This document shows, piece after piece, positions 16,455-25,605 of a DNA stretch of 64,000 nt. The number at the start of each line of letters is the position of its first letter. The first letter of the stretch is position 1. Position numbers and translations under genes: made by a program. The DNA comes from Steroidobacteraceae bacterium (GTDB lineage Bacteria > Pseudomonadota > Gammaproteobacteria > Steroidobacterales > Steroidobacteraceae). The notes under the pieces are model-generated. The model saw only the letters and a list, made by a program, of their open reading frames with translations, searched no databases and was not told where the DNA came from. The stretch covers positions 1,984,001 through 2,048,000 of the forward strand of contig JAWLAG010000001.1 in NCBI GenBank assembly GCA_041395505.1, read 5' to 3'.

Positions 16455-16877
16455 ATGTCGATGTCTGTAGGTAGCGATAGTGGCGACGACTCAATGGTGG
16501 ATATCAACACCACGCCACTGATCGACGTGATGCTCGTGTTGCTCATCATGTTCATCATCACGCTTCCCATCATGACGCATGCGGTCAAGCTCGATATGCC
16601 GCGCGGCGACAATCCTCCGCCGCCCGTCAGACCCGAGGTCATCGACATAGAAATCGACTTCGACGGCACGATCGTCTGGAATGGCACTCCGATCAGTGGC
16701 ATCGCGGCGCTCGATGGCTATTTCAGCCAGGAATCGGACAAGGATCCACAACCGGAATTGCACATTCGTCCGGACAAACGTGCCCGTTATGATGCTGTCG
16801 CCAAGGTATTGGCTTCCGCGCAGCGCAACCGGATGCTCAAGATCGGCTTCGTAAATACGGCCGAATTCGGCTTCTGA
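16455..16877 (+). CDS. exbD: ExbD/TolR-family protein (second copy)
   Basis: 140 residues, a paralogue of the preceding gene: DINTTPLIDVMLVLLIMFI with Asp24, then a periplasmic domain. Preceded by AGGAGA and 14 bp after the first copy. Two ExbD genes behind one ExbB is typical of this TonB system type; the two may form a heterodimer. Confidence 0.95.
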   Translation: MSMSVGSDSGDDSMVDINTTPLIDVMLVLLIMFIITLPIMTHAVKLDMPRGDNPPPPVRPEVIDIEIDFDGTIVWNGTPISGIAALDGYFSQESDKDPQPELHIRPDKRARYDAVAKVLASAQRNRMLKIGFVNTAEFGF

Positions 16878-16887
16878 GATCTGATTC

Positions 16888-16925
16888 CACGCGCTGGATG
16901 GCCTTGATTGGCCATTCAGCGCGTG
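16888..16925 (+). other. Long intergenic hairpin between exbD and the TPR gene
   Basis: Arms 16888-16903 and 16910-16925 pair over 16 positions (15 Watson-Crick plus one G-U) around the loop TTGATT. There is no U-tract, so it is more likely an RNA processing or stabilising element, or a leaky terminator, than a full terminator. Confidence 0.6.
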
Positions 16926-17005
16926 TTCATATGTACAGGTCAAAATGTGTATGAGAGGACCACCAGGTCCGCTCGATTGACCGCAAATTGCAGTGAGGAA
17001 TTGAC

Positions 17006-18256
17006 ATGCAAAGAGCTTTACTGACAGGAAAGCTGTTCCGATCGTCCGTCCTGGCGACCATGCTGGCGGCGCTGGCAATTTTTGCCGTAACCACACAGCC
17101 GGCACAGGCGCAGAAGAAGGCCACGGTCAGCAAGGCGCTGGCGAAACCCCTCAAGGCGGCTCAGGACGCCATGGGCAAGAAAGACTGGCCGACCGCACGC
17201 GCAAAGCTGCGCGAGGCCGAAGCCATGTCCGGGCGCAGCGATTTCGATGATTTCACGATCAACGAAATGATCGGCTACGTCGCCGTGCGTCAGGGCCAGT
17301 ACGGCGAAGCCGCCGAAGCGCTCGAGAAGAGCTTCAACTCACCGCATTTCGACAAGGCACAGACTGCCTCCCGTCTCAATGCACTCTCGCAATTGTTCTA
17401 CCAGGTCAAGAACTACGGCAAGTCCATCGAATATGGCAACCGCGCCATCCGCGGCGGCACCGCGGACGAGGACATGTACACGCTTGTTGGCCAGGCCTAC
17501 TACGTCACCAAGGACTACAAGAACACCATACGCCTGCTGGGCGGCTACACGAGCGACGTCGCCAAGCGCGGCCGCACGCCCAAAGAGCAGCATTTGCAGC
17601 TCGTCCTCAGCTCCTGCATCAACCTCAAAGACAATGCCTGCGTCACGGACTCGCTGGAGAAGCTGGTCGCGTACTATCCGAAGGAGGACTACTGGCAGAA
17701 TCTGGTTGCATCCCTGTTTGCTTCGACCGGCAACGATGACCGTTTGCTCCTGAACGTGTTTCGACTGGCTGTCGAAGTCAATGCAATGCGCCGGCCGGAG
17801 GACTACACGGAGATGGCGCAGCTTGCCATCGAGAAAGGCTCTCCAGGCGAGGCCCAGTCAGTCCTCGAAACCGCATTTGCACGCAAGGTGTTCACGGACA
17901 AGCGTGAGATCGACAAGAACCAGCGCCTTCTGGACCAGGCCAAGAAACTCGCGGCGACGGACAAGGCAAGTCTGAAAAAGGTGGAAGCGGAAGCCGCAGG
18001 AGCCAAGTCCGGTGAAGCGGCTGTGAGGGTTGGACAGGCTTACCTGAGCTATGGTGATTACGCCAAGGCCTCGGCGTTGATTCAGCAGGGCATCGGAAAA
18101 GGTGGCATCAAGAACGCCGAGGAAACCCAATTGCTGCTTGGAATTGCCGAGCTGAAGAATGGCCAGAAAGCTGATGCCATCAAGGCATTCAAGGCCATCA
18201 ACGGCAGTGACAGCTATAAGCGCATTGGTAATCTCTGGGCACTACACGCCGGTTGA
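17006..18256 (+). CDS. Periplasmic tetratricopeptide-repeat protein of the TonB operon
   Basis: 416 residues with a signal peptide (hydrophobic 14-30, cleavage near AQAQ-K at 33-37) and a repeat architecture: TPR-like helices around 45-75, 80-130, 140-175 and again 330-405. GQYGEAAEALEKS and YGDYAKASALI are typical repeat helices. GAGGAA precedes the ATG. TPR proteins in tonB-exbB-exbD operons (such as TtpC-type components) help particular TonB systems; a similar role is inferred here. Confidence 0.88.
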   Translation: MQRALLTGKLFRSSVLATMLAALAIFAVTTQPAQAQKKATVSKALAKPLKAAQDAMGKKDWPTARAKLREAEAMSGRSDFDDFTINEMIGYVAVRQGQYGEAAEALEKSFNSPHFDKAQTASRLNALSQLFYQVKNYGKSIEYGNRAIRGGTADEDMYTLVGQAYYVTKDYKNTIRLLGGYTSDVAKRGRTPKEQHLQLVLSSCINLKDNACVTDSLEKLVAYYPKEDYWQNLVASLFASTGNDDRLLLNVFRLAVEVNAMRRPEDYTEMAQLAIEKGSPGEAQSVLETAFARKVFTDKREIDKNQRLLDQAKKLAATDKASLKKVEAEAAGAKSGEAAVRVGQAYLSYGDYAKASALIQQGIGKGGIKNAEETQLLLGIAELKNGQKADAIKAFKAINGSDSYKRIGNLWALHAG

Positions 18257-18297
18257 CCAGCGATTTCTGAAGCGGATTCGAAAGTCCGCAATGGTCG

Positions 18298-18330
18298 AAA
18301 AAACGCCGCCCTCCGGGCGGCGTTTTTTTG
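18298..18330 (+). terminator. Rho-independent terminator of the tonB operon
   Basis: Perfect 8-bp GC stem (18304-18311 with 18315-18322), 3-base loop, followed by seven T (18323-18329) and preceded by an A-run, so it may work in both directions. Confidence 0.92.
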
Positions 18331-18415
18331 TCGACTACGCGCCCGGTTCATCCTCGCCACATAACAACCGTGCCGGGCATTGTGCGTGTCGACGAACGTG
18401 CGCCGTTCGGGTGAC

Positions 18416-18446
18416 GAAAAAAAGCCGCCGCCCGAAGGCGGCGGCG
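18416..18446 (-). terminator. Rho-independent terminator of the TonB-dependent receptor gene
   Basis: On the minus strand, a 9-bp GCC-repeat stem (18445-18437 with 18432-18424), 4-base loop and then a run of seven T (18423-18417). It lies 24 bp past the receptor stop. Confidence 0.9.
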
Positions 18447-18469
18447 GAGCATCGATCTGCCTGACGGGA

Positions 18470-20914
18470 TTAGCGGCGATCGCCGAATCGATAGTTGAAA
18501 TTGATGGACCAGCGGCGCGGGTCCTGGATATAGGGCAACTCGGCAAGAACCGACACGATCTGGTCCTCGTTGGTGCAGTTGCTGCAGTTGGCTTGAACGG
18601 TCCACCCGGCATCCTCGTTCGCGAGCTGGATGCCCGCATTGAAGACCGTGTAGGAACCGACCAGGGAGATGGGCGTGCCGCTCGTACCGACGTTGTTGGC
18701 GCCGACATGCTGCGCCACGATGGAGGGCGTCAAGGTCAGTCGGTCACCAATGTGGAAACGATATTTGGCAAGCCCAGTTACCGTGTCGGGCACTCTCACC
18801 GGCTCGGCAATCTTGCCCTGCGGGTCGACGATGCCGGCCGCGCACAGATTGGCTGTCGAACCGCCCGATTGCAATGCCGCCAGACAAGCCTGCTGCTGAG
18901 CGGCGATCAGTGGGTCGAGATTCGTGTATTCAGCGCTCTGGAAGCCAAAAGTCAGTCCCAGCTCGAGATCGTCTACAGGCTGGAACCGTATGTCACCCTC
19001 GATACCCTTGTTTTCCATGTCGGCGAAATTCTGAGTAATGAAGGTCGGTCCTGTCGGACCATTGATTGCCGATGGCGTCTGCAGGTCTTTGACATCGAGG
19101 AAAAAGGCCGTGAGGTTGATCAGCACCCGGCCATCGGCCAGCGTGGAGCGCGTCCCCAGTTCATATGACCAGGCTTTTTCCGGATCGAACGGCAGGATGG
19201 CGCCCGGAAAAGTGCCGCGGGCATTCCAGCCACCCGACTTGAAGCCATTGGTCGCAGACAGGTAGAAATTGGTGTTCTCGGAGGTATTGAACTTCAACGC
19301 GACCCGGGGCGTGAACTGGCTGGTTGATTGCGACAGCGGTATGAACGGCGCGGTGCTGCCCGCCGAGGTCGTCGGGTTGGTCGATCCGACTCGGGTGGCC
19401 GCTATATTCGCGGAATTGACCCGGGTGACCGCCGAAGGTGCCGCAAGCGCGGGATTCGCGTTTGAGGTGAATTCGATTTCCTTGTCCTCATCCGTCCAGC
19501 GCCCGCCCACGGTCAATTGCCAACGATCGTTCAGATTGAAGTCCCACTGCGAATAGGCAGCGATCGCCTTGGCCGTATTGTCGAGGATGCGGTCCTCAAG
19601 TATGAGCGGGAAGGGAATCGTGCCCCCGCCGAGCGCCAGGAAGAACAGGTCGCCGAAATCCGTGTGATTGTCTTCCTTGAAATAGAACAACCCGGAAGTG
19701 TGGGTAATTCGCTCACCCAGGGTACCGACCAGCTTGATCTCTTGCGAGATCTGCTTGTGCTCACCCTCATTTGCAATGACGAACCCCCCGGTCGGGAATC
19801 CAACGAAGGGCGCCGGTGTGCCGTTGAAGAAGTCGAGCGCAAAGTCCTGTTGTAGCTTGCGATAACCCGTGATGAAATTGAATTCACCCAGTCCCGTCTT
19901 CAGCTGAACGTTCGAGGTGAGCGCAACGTTCTTTACCTCGTTCCCCAGGGGGTAATTCTGCTTGTTGCCGGTGAAACGGCCAACCAGCGTGGACTGATCG
20001 CTGCGCATACCGGTGCAGGTAAAGCGCGAGCTGGTGGCGCCGACGCCCGGCGGGCAGCGAGCGGCGATATTCGCTATCGCCGCCGTGGCGATGCCGGGTG
20101 CCTGCTGCGGACCGCCGCTACTTGAGAAATTGAGCAGGTTTGCGCCGTCGTCCTTGCCATATTCGACGCCGAGGTCCCAGGTGGCCGAGTCCGACAGCAG
20201 GAATCGCAGATCGCCATGTACACCGATCGATTTGCGATCGTTGATGCCGTCTTCATTGGTGACCGGGTTCCACACATAGCCGTCGTCCTTGACGGAATAG
20301 AACGAGAGCTTGCTCAGCACCCGATCCGAAATCGGCAGATCAACGGTGCCGCGCATGCGAAACCTTCCGAACTGGCCAAAGCCGGCTTCCATGTAGCCGC
20401 CAAATTCCGGCGACGGCTTGCGAAGGCGGATAATGACCGCGCCCCCGGTGGTGTTGCGGCCGAAAAGCGTTCCTTGTGGTCCGCGCAGGATCTCGATGCG
20501 CTCGACGTCGAACAGCCCGAAGTTATTGGCGTTCTGGCGGCTGACGAATATGTCGTCGATATAGGTCGCGACCGGCGGGTCGAAGGTGGCGATCGATTCG
20601 GTGTTGCCAAGACCACGAATATAGTAGCCATTGGCGGTACCAAGACCGGTGTTGTTGAACGTCAGGGCGTTCGGGATGAGCGGGGCGATGCCGATCGCCT
20701 CGGTAATGTTGAGCTGGCTGAGCTGTGCATCCGTCACAGCCGTAATGGCCAGAGGCACGTCCTGCAATTTTTCGGTACGTCGCTGTGCCGTTACAGTGAT
20801 TTCCTCGAGCAGGCTGCCGCTGCTCGCTGTGCCTTCCTGTGCGATCGTTACCTGGGAGAACAAACTCGCGAGGAGTTGGCTGGCCAAAGCCAGGCCGAAT
20901 CGTATTCGGGTCAT
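18470..20914 (-). CDS. TonB-dependent outer-membrane receptor
   Basis: Outer-membrane gated barrel that imports a ligand using TonB energy. ATG at 20914 (814 residues) has GGAG in front; a longer frame to 20944 lacks this. Signal peptide about 1-25, TonB box in LEEITVTAQRR, plug with DVPLAITAVTDAQL, YIRGLG, ERIEILRGPQGTLFGRNTTGG, then the barrel to a terminal INFNYRFGDRR. The ligand cannot be read from the sequence. It converges on the tonB operon, which is a plausible energy source. Confidence 0.93.
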   Translation of the reverse strand: MTRIRFGLALASQLLASLFSQVTIAQEGTASSGSLLEEITVTAQRRTEKLQDVPLAITAVTDAQLSQLNITEAIGIAPLIPNALTFNNTGLGTANGYYIRGLGNTESIATFDPPVATYIDDIFVSRQNANNFGLFDVERIEILRGPQGTLFGRNTTGGAVIIRLRKPSPEFGGYMEAGFGQFGRFRMRGTVDLPISDRVLSKLSFYSVKDDGYVWNPVTNEDGINDRKSIGVHGDLRFLLSDSATWDLGVEYGKDDGANLLNFSSSGGPQQAPGIATAAIANIAARCPPGVGATSSRFTCTGMRSDQSTLVGRFTGNKQNYPLGNEVKNVALTSNVQLKTGLGEFNFITGYRKLQQDFALDFFNGTPAPFVGFPTGGFVIANEGEHKQISQEIKLVGTLGERITHTSGLFYFKEDNHTDFGDLFFLALGGGTIPFPLILEDRILDNTAKAIAAYSQWDFNLNDRWQLTVGGRWTDEDKEIEFTSNANPALAAPSAVTRVNSANIAATRVGSTNPTTSAGSTAPFIPLSQSTSQFTPRVALKFNTSENTNFYLSATNGFKSGGWNARGTFPGAILPFDPEKAWSYELGTRSTLADGRVLINLTAFFLDVKDLQTPSAINGPTGPTFITQNFADMENKGIEGDIRFQPVDDLELGLTFGFQSAEYTNLDPLIAAQQQACLAALQSGGSTANLCAAGIVDPQGKIAEPVRVPDTVTGLAKYRFHIGDRLTLTPSIVAQHVGANNVGTSGTPISLVGSYTVFNAGIQLANEDAGWTVQANCSNCTNEDQIVSVLAELPYIQDPRRWSINFNYRFGDRR

Positions 20915-21053
20915 GGAGTCTCCATTGTTGTTAAGACGCAACAAACGCGGACGAATGTCCGTACAAGCCTAGCGCGCATTGGATAGCTTGACCAGTGGCA
21001 GCTGACGGCCGTCCGGCATCGACTGCCATGTGCGGCGATGACGAACGAGGCGG

Positions 21054-21488
21054 TCAGTCAATGACGGCCGCGATCACGTCGGCCTCGCTACGCGGGCCAT
21101 CCGGACGGGTTGCCTCATCGAGCTCAGCCTGAAGGATTCGAAGCACCCGGGCGATATATTCACTACGGCTCCTTTCACGGCGCTGTTCCTCGGCGGCATC
21201 GGGCTGATACGCGTCGACGGCGTCCGCAGCAAGCACCCGATGGCGTACCAACAGCCGCTCGAGCGTGGCCAGGCGGTCACGGGTGACTGAGAGTTCCTCC
21301 ATCAGGCTCAGCGTCATGGCCAGCAGTTTGTCGGTAGCCGGGTCGGCAAAATATTGGGGCCGCTTGCCTTTGGGGATGCGCGCGAGTCTCACTGCCTCGC
21401 CTGCTGGCTCGGCGACTGGCGCCTTCGCACGACGCGACCGGGCCGTTGTATTTCGCTTTGCGCGATTTGTCTTCTTGGTCATAGGCAT
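21054..21488 (-). CDS. Small protein of unknown function, paralogue of the one at 23755-24075
   Basis: 144 residues from ATG 21488. A basic, low-complexity N-terminus (about 1-35, rich in Lys/Arg/Ala) precedes a conserved part: KRPQYFADPATDKLLA, then MEELSVTRDRLATLERLL, a helical, probably coiled segment, and a charged C-terminus. The same core occurs in the small protein at the other end of the methyltransferase pair. Starts 13 bp after the methyltransferase stop. No enzyme motif is visible; the helical part suggests a partner or scaffold, which is only a guess. Confidence 0.75.
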   Translation of the reverse strand: MPMTKKTNRAKRNTTARSRRAKAPVAEPAGEAVRLARIPKGKRPQYFADPATDKLLAMTLSLMEELSVTRDRLATLERLLVRHRVLAADAVDAYQPDAAEEQRRERSRSEYIARVLRILQAELDEATRPDGPRSEADVIAAVID

Positions 21489-21501
21489 TCCATCGGAGCC
21501 A

Positions 21502-22665
21502 TCAGCGCTGCGCGCAGAGGATTTTCCACCGGAAGCTCCGCGAGTAGAGGTGGCGGGTCTTCCCGGCACCCGGGTCGGCACCGATCAGCGAGGTTGCATC
21601 AGGCGCAAAACCCGCTTGCACTGCATGCGCCGCAAGATCAGCTTCGGTCAGATAGCCGGCGAAGGTCTCATTGTTGTTGTAAGTCTCCCAGTTGTACATG
21701 AACTTCTCGAACGGTGTATCGCCCCTCGGGATCTCAAGGTGCAGCATGATACCGCCGGGTCTCAGCAATCGGTGGCACTCGCGCAGAATGTTGCCCAGCG
21801 CCAGACGCGAGGTTTCATGCAACATGATGTGCGAGAGCACGAGATCGAAACTCGCCGTGGCAAAATCCGTTTGTTCTGCATTTTGCTGCGAGAAATTAAC
21901 GGCGATCCCGAGCTCCTGGCTTCGCTGATGGCCATAACGGAGCATCGGAGCGGCAACGTCGATTGCCTGCAGGTCTGCCTCGGGATAGCGTCGTGCCCAT
22001 GCGACGCTGTTGTTGCCTATCCCGCAGCCCATGTCGAGAATTCGCTCGGGCCGCCGTTCGGCGAATTGTCGTGCGTACCAGTCGCTGAGGAATCGACCCA
22101 TGCCGTCGTGAAGCAAGCCGGGCGAATCCGGCTGGTAGATGCTGAGAGCGCGTTCATACAGGGCGCCGGAAGCGACATCACCGGCACCTCGGTCGCTGTG
22201 GTAGCCGCCCGGTTGCAGATGAATGTCGGCGGCGACGTGGTAGCGTGGTATCGGCAGTCCGGAATCGAGTCGCAGACTCCCCAGCGGCCGCGTTCGTCGC
22301 GATGCAGACTCATCCGCGCGCGTCGCGAGAGTGGCGTCGGTCTGTTCGACGGAGTCGGCCACGGCCGACCACATCATTTCCTGGCTCAGACGCTGGGTCG
22401 CGCTCCAGAACTGGTAGTAGCCATCCTGGGTCATGAGCTGGCGTACTTCGGTTGACGTTGCCGGTGGCCGACCGTTTGCCGCCATGAAGCGCGGCAATAC
22501 GCGGCGCTCGAACATCAGTTCGTTGCCGGGCATGACATTTCGCGACAGGTGCCGGCGCAGACTGCGGACGAAATCTTCGCGCGCCAGGGCATCGTGGGCC
22601 GGCTCGCGTCGACTGCCTCGCTCAGCGCAGTGCTGCGATGATTTTCCAGGCGAAGCTTTGTGCAT
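21502..22665 (-). CDS. Class I SAM-dependent methyltransferase (copy B)
   Basis: 387 residues. A conserved N-terminal domain (FVRSLRRHLSRNVMPGNE, DGYYQFWSATQRLSQEMMW, ADIHLQPGGYH) precedes a Rossmann methyltransferase domain from about 210: motif I ILDMGCGIGNNS, acidic loop AIDVAAPML, SFDLVLSHIMLHE, and LLRPGGIMLHLEIPRG. A shared NNNETFA motif lies further on. ATG at 22665 with AAGG upstream overlaps the preceding methyltransferase by 44 bp. It is clearly a paralogue of copy A throughout, so the pair arose by duplication. Substrate unknown. Confidence 0.87.
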   Translation of the reverse strand: MHKASPGKSSQHCAERGSRREPAHDALAREDFVRSLRRHLSRNVMPGNELMFERRVLPRFMAANGRPPATSTEVRQLMTQDGYYQFWSATQRLSQEMMWSAVADSVEQTDATLATRADESASRRTRPLGSLRLDSGLPIPRYHVAADIHLQPGGYHSDRGAGDVASGALYERALSIYQPDSPGLLHDGMGRFLSDWYARQFAERRPERILDMGCGIGNNSVAWARRYPEADLQAIDVAAPMLRYGHQRSQELGIAVNFSQQNAEQTDFATASFDLVLSHIMLHETSRLALGNILRECHRLLRPGGIMLHLEIPRGDTPFEKFMYNWETYNNNETFAGYLTEADLAAHAVQAGFAPDATSLIGADPGAGKTRHLYSRSFRWKILCAQR

Positions 22666-23758
22666 AGTTGCCTTGCGCTGCGCTGATTTCCTGTCGGTAG
22701 TCGAGCACCTGCATCCCGCTTGCTGGAAAGCCTGCGTCGGTGACTTCCGCCGGCCAATCGACATGAGTCACGAATCGCGCAAACGTTTCGTTGTTGTTGA
22801 AGCTTTCCCAGTTGTGCATGAAACGCTCCACGGGATTCGAACCCCGCGGAATCTCCAGATGCAGCATCATGCCGCCTGGTCGCAGCAGCCGGTGGCACTC
22901 GCGGAAGATGCGTCCGATGGCCGAACGCGACGTCTCGTGCAACATGATGTGCGAAACCACGAGGTCGAAATGCCGATCGGGAAAATCGGTGCCCTCGGCG
23001 TTCTGCTGGCTGAAGTGGATTGGAACGGCCAATGCTTCGGCGCGCGCGTGCCCGTAGCGAAGTACCGGCGCGCCGATGTCGATTCCATGCACGTGCGCCT
23101 GGGGAAATTCTCGCTTCCAGCACAGCGTGCTATTGCCTATGGCGCAACCCAGGTCGAGTATGCGCCGCGGATCGAATTGCGCAGCCCTCTGGCGGAGGAA
23201 TCCGACCAGCACATCGCCCATGAGGTCGTTATTCGTCCCGAGCGCGCCATTCAGGTAAATGTTAATTCCGGCGTCGTAGATCGCGCCGGCCGCGATATCG
23301 TCCGGCTGTTGGTCCTGATGGTAACCGCCCGGCTGCAGATGTATGTCCGCGTTGCGATGGTAGGGCGGGATGACCAGAGCCGGATTGAGCTTTAGTGTTC
23401 CGACTCGCTTGCCACTCGCGGCGAGTTGTCTGGCGAGGTCGGTAAGCTGCGGCAGGTCACGCTCCAGCGGCTCGATCACCGACTCCCAAAGCAGCTCCTG
23501 GCTGCGCCGCTGCAATGCGCTCCAGAATTGATAGTAGCCGTCCTCGAGCATGAGGTTGCGCACTTCCTGCTCATCCTGCGGTTTGCGCCCGTGGCGCGCC
23601 ATGAATCGTGGCTCCGCACGGGCCGAATACAGCTTGTACACACCCGGCATGACCCGGCTCGATAGATGTGCGCGCAAGCCGCGCACGAAATCCTGCCGTG
23701 CATTGTCATCGTGCTGTAATCGAGGGCACATGGCATGGCGATGCAGGCGGCGGCTCAT
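22622..23758 (-). CDS. Class I SAM-dependent methyltransferase (copy A)
   Basis: 378 residues with the same layout as copy B: N-terminal FVRGLRAHLSSRVMPGV, DGYYQFWSALQRRSQELLW, ADIHLQPGGYHQDQ, then ILDLGCAIGNST, GIDIGAPVLRYGH, HFDLVVSHIMLHETS, LLRPGGMMLHLEIPRG and NNNETFARF. The glycine-rich SAM loop is intact in both copies. The ATG overlaps the upstream small-protein stop by 4 bp. The N-terminal domain is not one I can name; the target is probably a small molecule of the surrounding pathway. Confidence 0.87.
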   Translation of the reverse strand: MSRRLHRHAMCPRLQHDDNARQDFVRGLRAHLSSRVMPGVYKLYSARAEPRFMARHGRKPQDEQEVRNLMLEDGYYQFWSALQRRSQELLWESVIEPLERDLPQLTDLARQLAASGKRVGTLKLNPALVIPPYHRNADIHLQPGGYHQDQQPDDIAAGAIYDAGINIYLNGALGTNNDLMGDVLVGFLRQRAAQFDPRRILDLGCAIGNSTLCWKREFPQAHVHGIDIGAPVLRYGHARAEALAVPIHFSQQNAEGTDFPDRHFDLVVSHIMLHETSRSAIGRIFRECHRLLRPGGMMLHLEIPRGSNPVERFMHNWESFNNNETFARFVTHVDWPAEVTDAGFPASGMQVLDYRQEISAAQGNYAQSFAWKIIAALR

Positions 23759-24075
23759 GAATCGTTTTTTTCCGTGAGGCTGCGCCGGTAGTCTTCGAAC
23801 GGTCGCAGGACCTCGTCGACGATTTTCGCGCGCAGGGCTCTGCGCTCGGCTTCCGCGCGATCATCGGGCTCAAAGGCCTCGATTTTGCGACGATCGAGCC
23901 GCCCCTCGGTCTCGAGTACCCGCTCCAGTGTGTCTATTCGCATCAGCGCCACGGCCAGTTCGCCCGAGAGCGCAAGCAAGGCGGCAATCAATTGATCAAC
24001 AGTCGGATCGTCGAAGTAATACGGTCGCTTGCCGTCCGGTGCGTGGAAAGTCGCGTCTCGGTTATCGTCCGTCAC
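23755..24075 (-). CDS. Small protein of unknown function, paralogue of the one at 21054-21488
   Basis: 106 residues. I choose GTG at 24075 because it overlaps the VOC-gene stop as GTGA; a GTG at 24096 would lengthen it by seven residues. Core GKRPYYFDDPTVDQLIA, ELAVALMRIDTLERVLE, then a charged region ending near EVLRPFEDYRRSL. It matches the other small protein over about 90 residues but lacks its basic N-terminal tail. Coupled by 4-bp overlaps on both sides. Confidence 0.75.
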   Translation of the reverse strand: MTDDNRDATFHAPDGKRPYYFDDPTVDQLIAALLALSGELAVALMRIDTLERVLETEGRLDRRKIEAFEPDDRAEAERRALRAKIVDEVLRPFEDYRRSLTEKNDS

Positions 24076-24959
24076 GACTCGATCAACTCGATCCACTCGC
24101 CACCAGCGCCGACACAGACGGCAGCGCGGCGGCCGTGGTATGGCGTTTCCGCTATGTCACGCGGCGTGGCGCGGTAGGACAGTCCGTCGGGGAGCGCGTC
24201 GACGGCAAAACTGACCATGCTGATCGCCACGGGTAACTCGCCCGGCGGCTGTGGGCGCGCCGTCGTCGAGGATGGCATGGTATCGAGTTCGATGAATGAC
24301 TGCCCGGCCAGCGACAGCGCCGCCAACTCATGGGCAGTGTCCCGCGGCAAGTCATGGGCGGCCGACAGTACGCTTATGACGCCCTGCATGGGCGCCGCCG
24401 GCGTCGTGCCGAGGTGGCGAGCATAGAACTCGCTCAACTGGGTCACCGACGGTCCACCGACGATCACGATGAACACACGATCGACTGGATGTCGCGCATC
24501 CGGGGTGTCGAACTCGGCCAGACGCTCCTTGAACATGGTGAGGTAGAGCGCTTCGTTCGAAGGACCCAACACCTGCATGGCACGGATCTTGTCGCTGAAA
24601 GACAAATCGGCCGGCGGCCCGATCACCCGAAACGGGCCATCGGCCAGCTTTTCGGCCAGTGCATCGACATCCTGCACCATGATTTCGGCCGCGTTCCAGC
24701 CAAAATGGCCGAAGGGCCGAAAGGAGTTCGCCGACGGTCCCTCCACGAATCGCAAACAGGGGCCGCTATCGCCGCCTGGCAGCATGAGCGCGTACCTGCG
24801 TCCGGCGAGGGACGGGCAGGCCCAGAGCGCAGCGAGGCCCGCGTCGATGCGGCCGCGTTCCATCAATTGATAGCCAAGATGAAGTTGATAGACGTCGATC
24901 GTAGGCTGCAACTGCGCAACGGCGACGGTTACCGCGCGGATCGGACCCAGCCTCGTCAT
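24072..24959 (-). CDS. VOC (glyoxalase/dioxygenase-fold) protein with two domains
   Basis: 295 residues with two paired beta-alpha-beta-beta-beta modules: residues about 5-145 (RAVTVAVAQLQPTIDVYQLHLGY) and 155-290 (VDRVFIVIVGGPSVTQLSEFYARHLG). The metal ligands expected of an active VOC enzyme are not obvious; ends of both halves carry Glu or Tyr (ALYLTMF, EWIELIES). It could be a ring-opening dioxygenase, an isomerase or a binding protein. ATGA overlap with the upstream hydrolase stop and GTGA overlap with the downstream small protein. Confidence 0.8.
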   Translation of the reverse strand: MTRLGPIRAVTVAVAQLQPTIDVYQLHLGYQLMERGRIDAGLAALWACPSLAGRRYALMLPGGDSGPCLRFVEGPSANSFRPFGHFGWNAAEIMVQDVDALAEKLADGPFRVIGPPADLSFSDKIRAMQVLGPSNEALYLTMFKERLAEFDTPDARHPVDRVFIVIVGGPSVTQLSEFYARHLGTTPAAPMQGVISVLSAAHDLPRDTAHELAALSLAGQSFIELDTMPSSTTARPQPPGELPVAISMVSFAVDALPDGLSYRATPRDIAETPYHGRRAAVCVGAGGEWIELIES

Positions 24960-25591
24960 TGCCGGTTTGCCAGCAGTTGCAGTACATGCCGCAAATCGAC
25001 GACCTCTGCGTACTTGGCCTGCAGGTCGAACAGGTTGGCCTCATGCGGTCCGCTCGCGCGATCGCCGACGGCATCGCGAACGACGATCGGCACGAAACCA
25101 TGCTGGCAGCAGTCGACCGCGCTCGCGCGAATGCAACCACTGGTGGATACGCCGGCAATCAGCACCGTATCGACTCCGAGGGCGGTCAGGGTCGATGCCA
25201 GGGTGGTACCGAAGAATGCGCTGGCATATTGTTTGGTGATGACGGTCTCATCCGGTCGTGGCTCGAGACCTTCGGCGAAAGCAGCGAGCTCCGGGTGTTG
25301 CCCTGCCTCGAAACAGGCAAGCGCCGGCACCTTGCGAAAGAACACGCCGCCATCGCGCCCGCCACGCTGGAACGAAACATTCGTATGGATGATGGGTATC
25401 GCGGCGCGGCGCGCAGCTTGCAGCAGCTCGACGGCGGCGGCACGAGCCGACTCGACACCGGCATAGAGCGGCGATCCGGGCACCAGGTAGGCGCGAACAA
25501 AATCGATTACGACCAGCGCCAGCTGCCTGCCAGGTTGGAGCGATTTGCCAAAGCCGCCACGCGCATAGTTCTCTTGCAGGGATTCAGTCAT
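24956..25591 (-). CDS. Isochorismatase-family cysteine hydrolase (first)
   Basis: 211 residues with the family triad Asp30 (LVVIDF), Lys120 (VITKQYASAFFGT) and Cys153 (GVSTSGCIRASAVD). The STSGCIRAS motif and HGF segment match N-carbamoylsarcosine amidase and related C-N hydrolases rather than isochorismatase. It likely cleaves a carbamoyl or amide intermediate. Follows the CoA-transferase by 14 bp. A second family member closes the divergent operon at 32042. Confidence 0.88.
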   Translation of the reverse strand: MTESLQENYARGGFGKSLQPGRQLALVVIDFVRAYLVPGSPLYAGVESARAAAVELLQAARRAAIPIIHTNVSFQRGGRDGGVFFRKVPALACFEAGQHPELAAFAEGLEPRPDETVITKQYASAFFGTTLASTLTALGVDTVLIAGVSTSGCIRASAVDCCQHGFVPIVVRDAVGDRASGPHEANLFDLQAKYAEVVDLRHVLQLLANRQ

Positions 25592-25605
25592 GGAGCAGTG
25601 CGCCT

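Noticed and set aside
24330..25466. 378-codon plus-strand open frame opposite the VOC and cysteine hydrolase genes
   Set aside because: Antisense of two genes with clear motifs and coupled starts.
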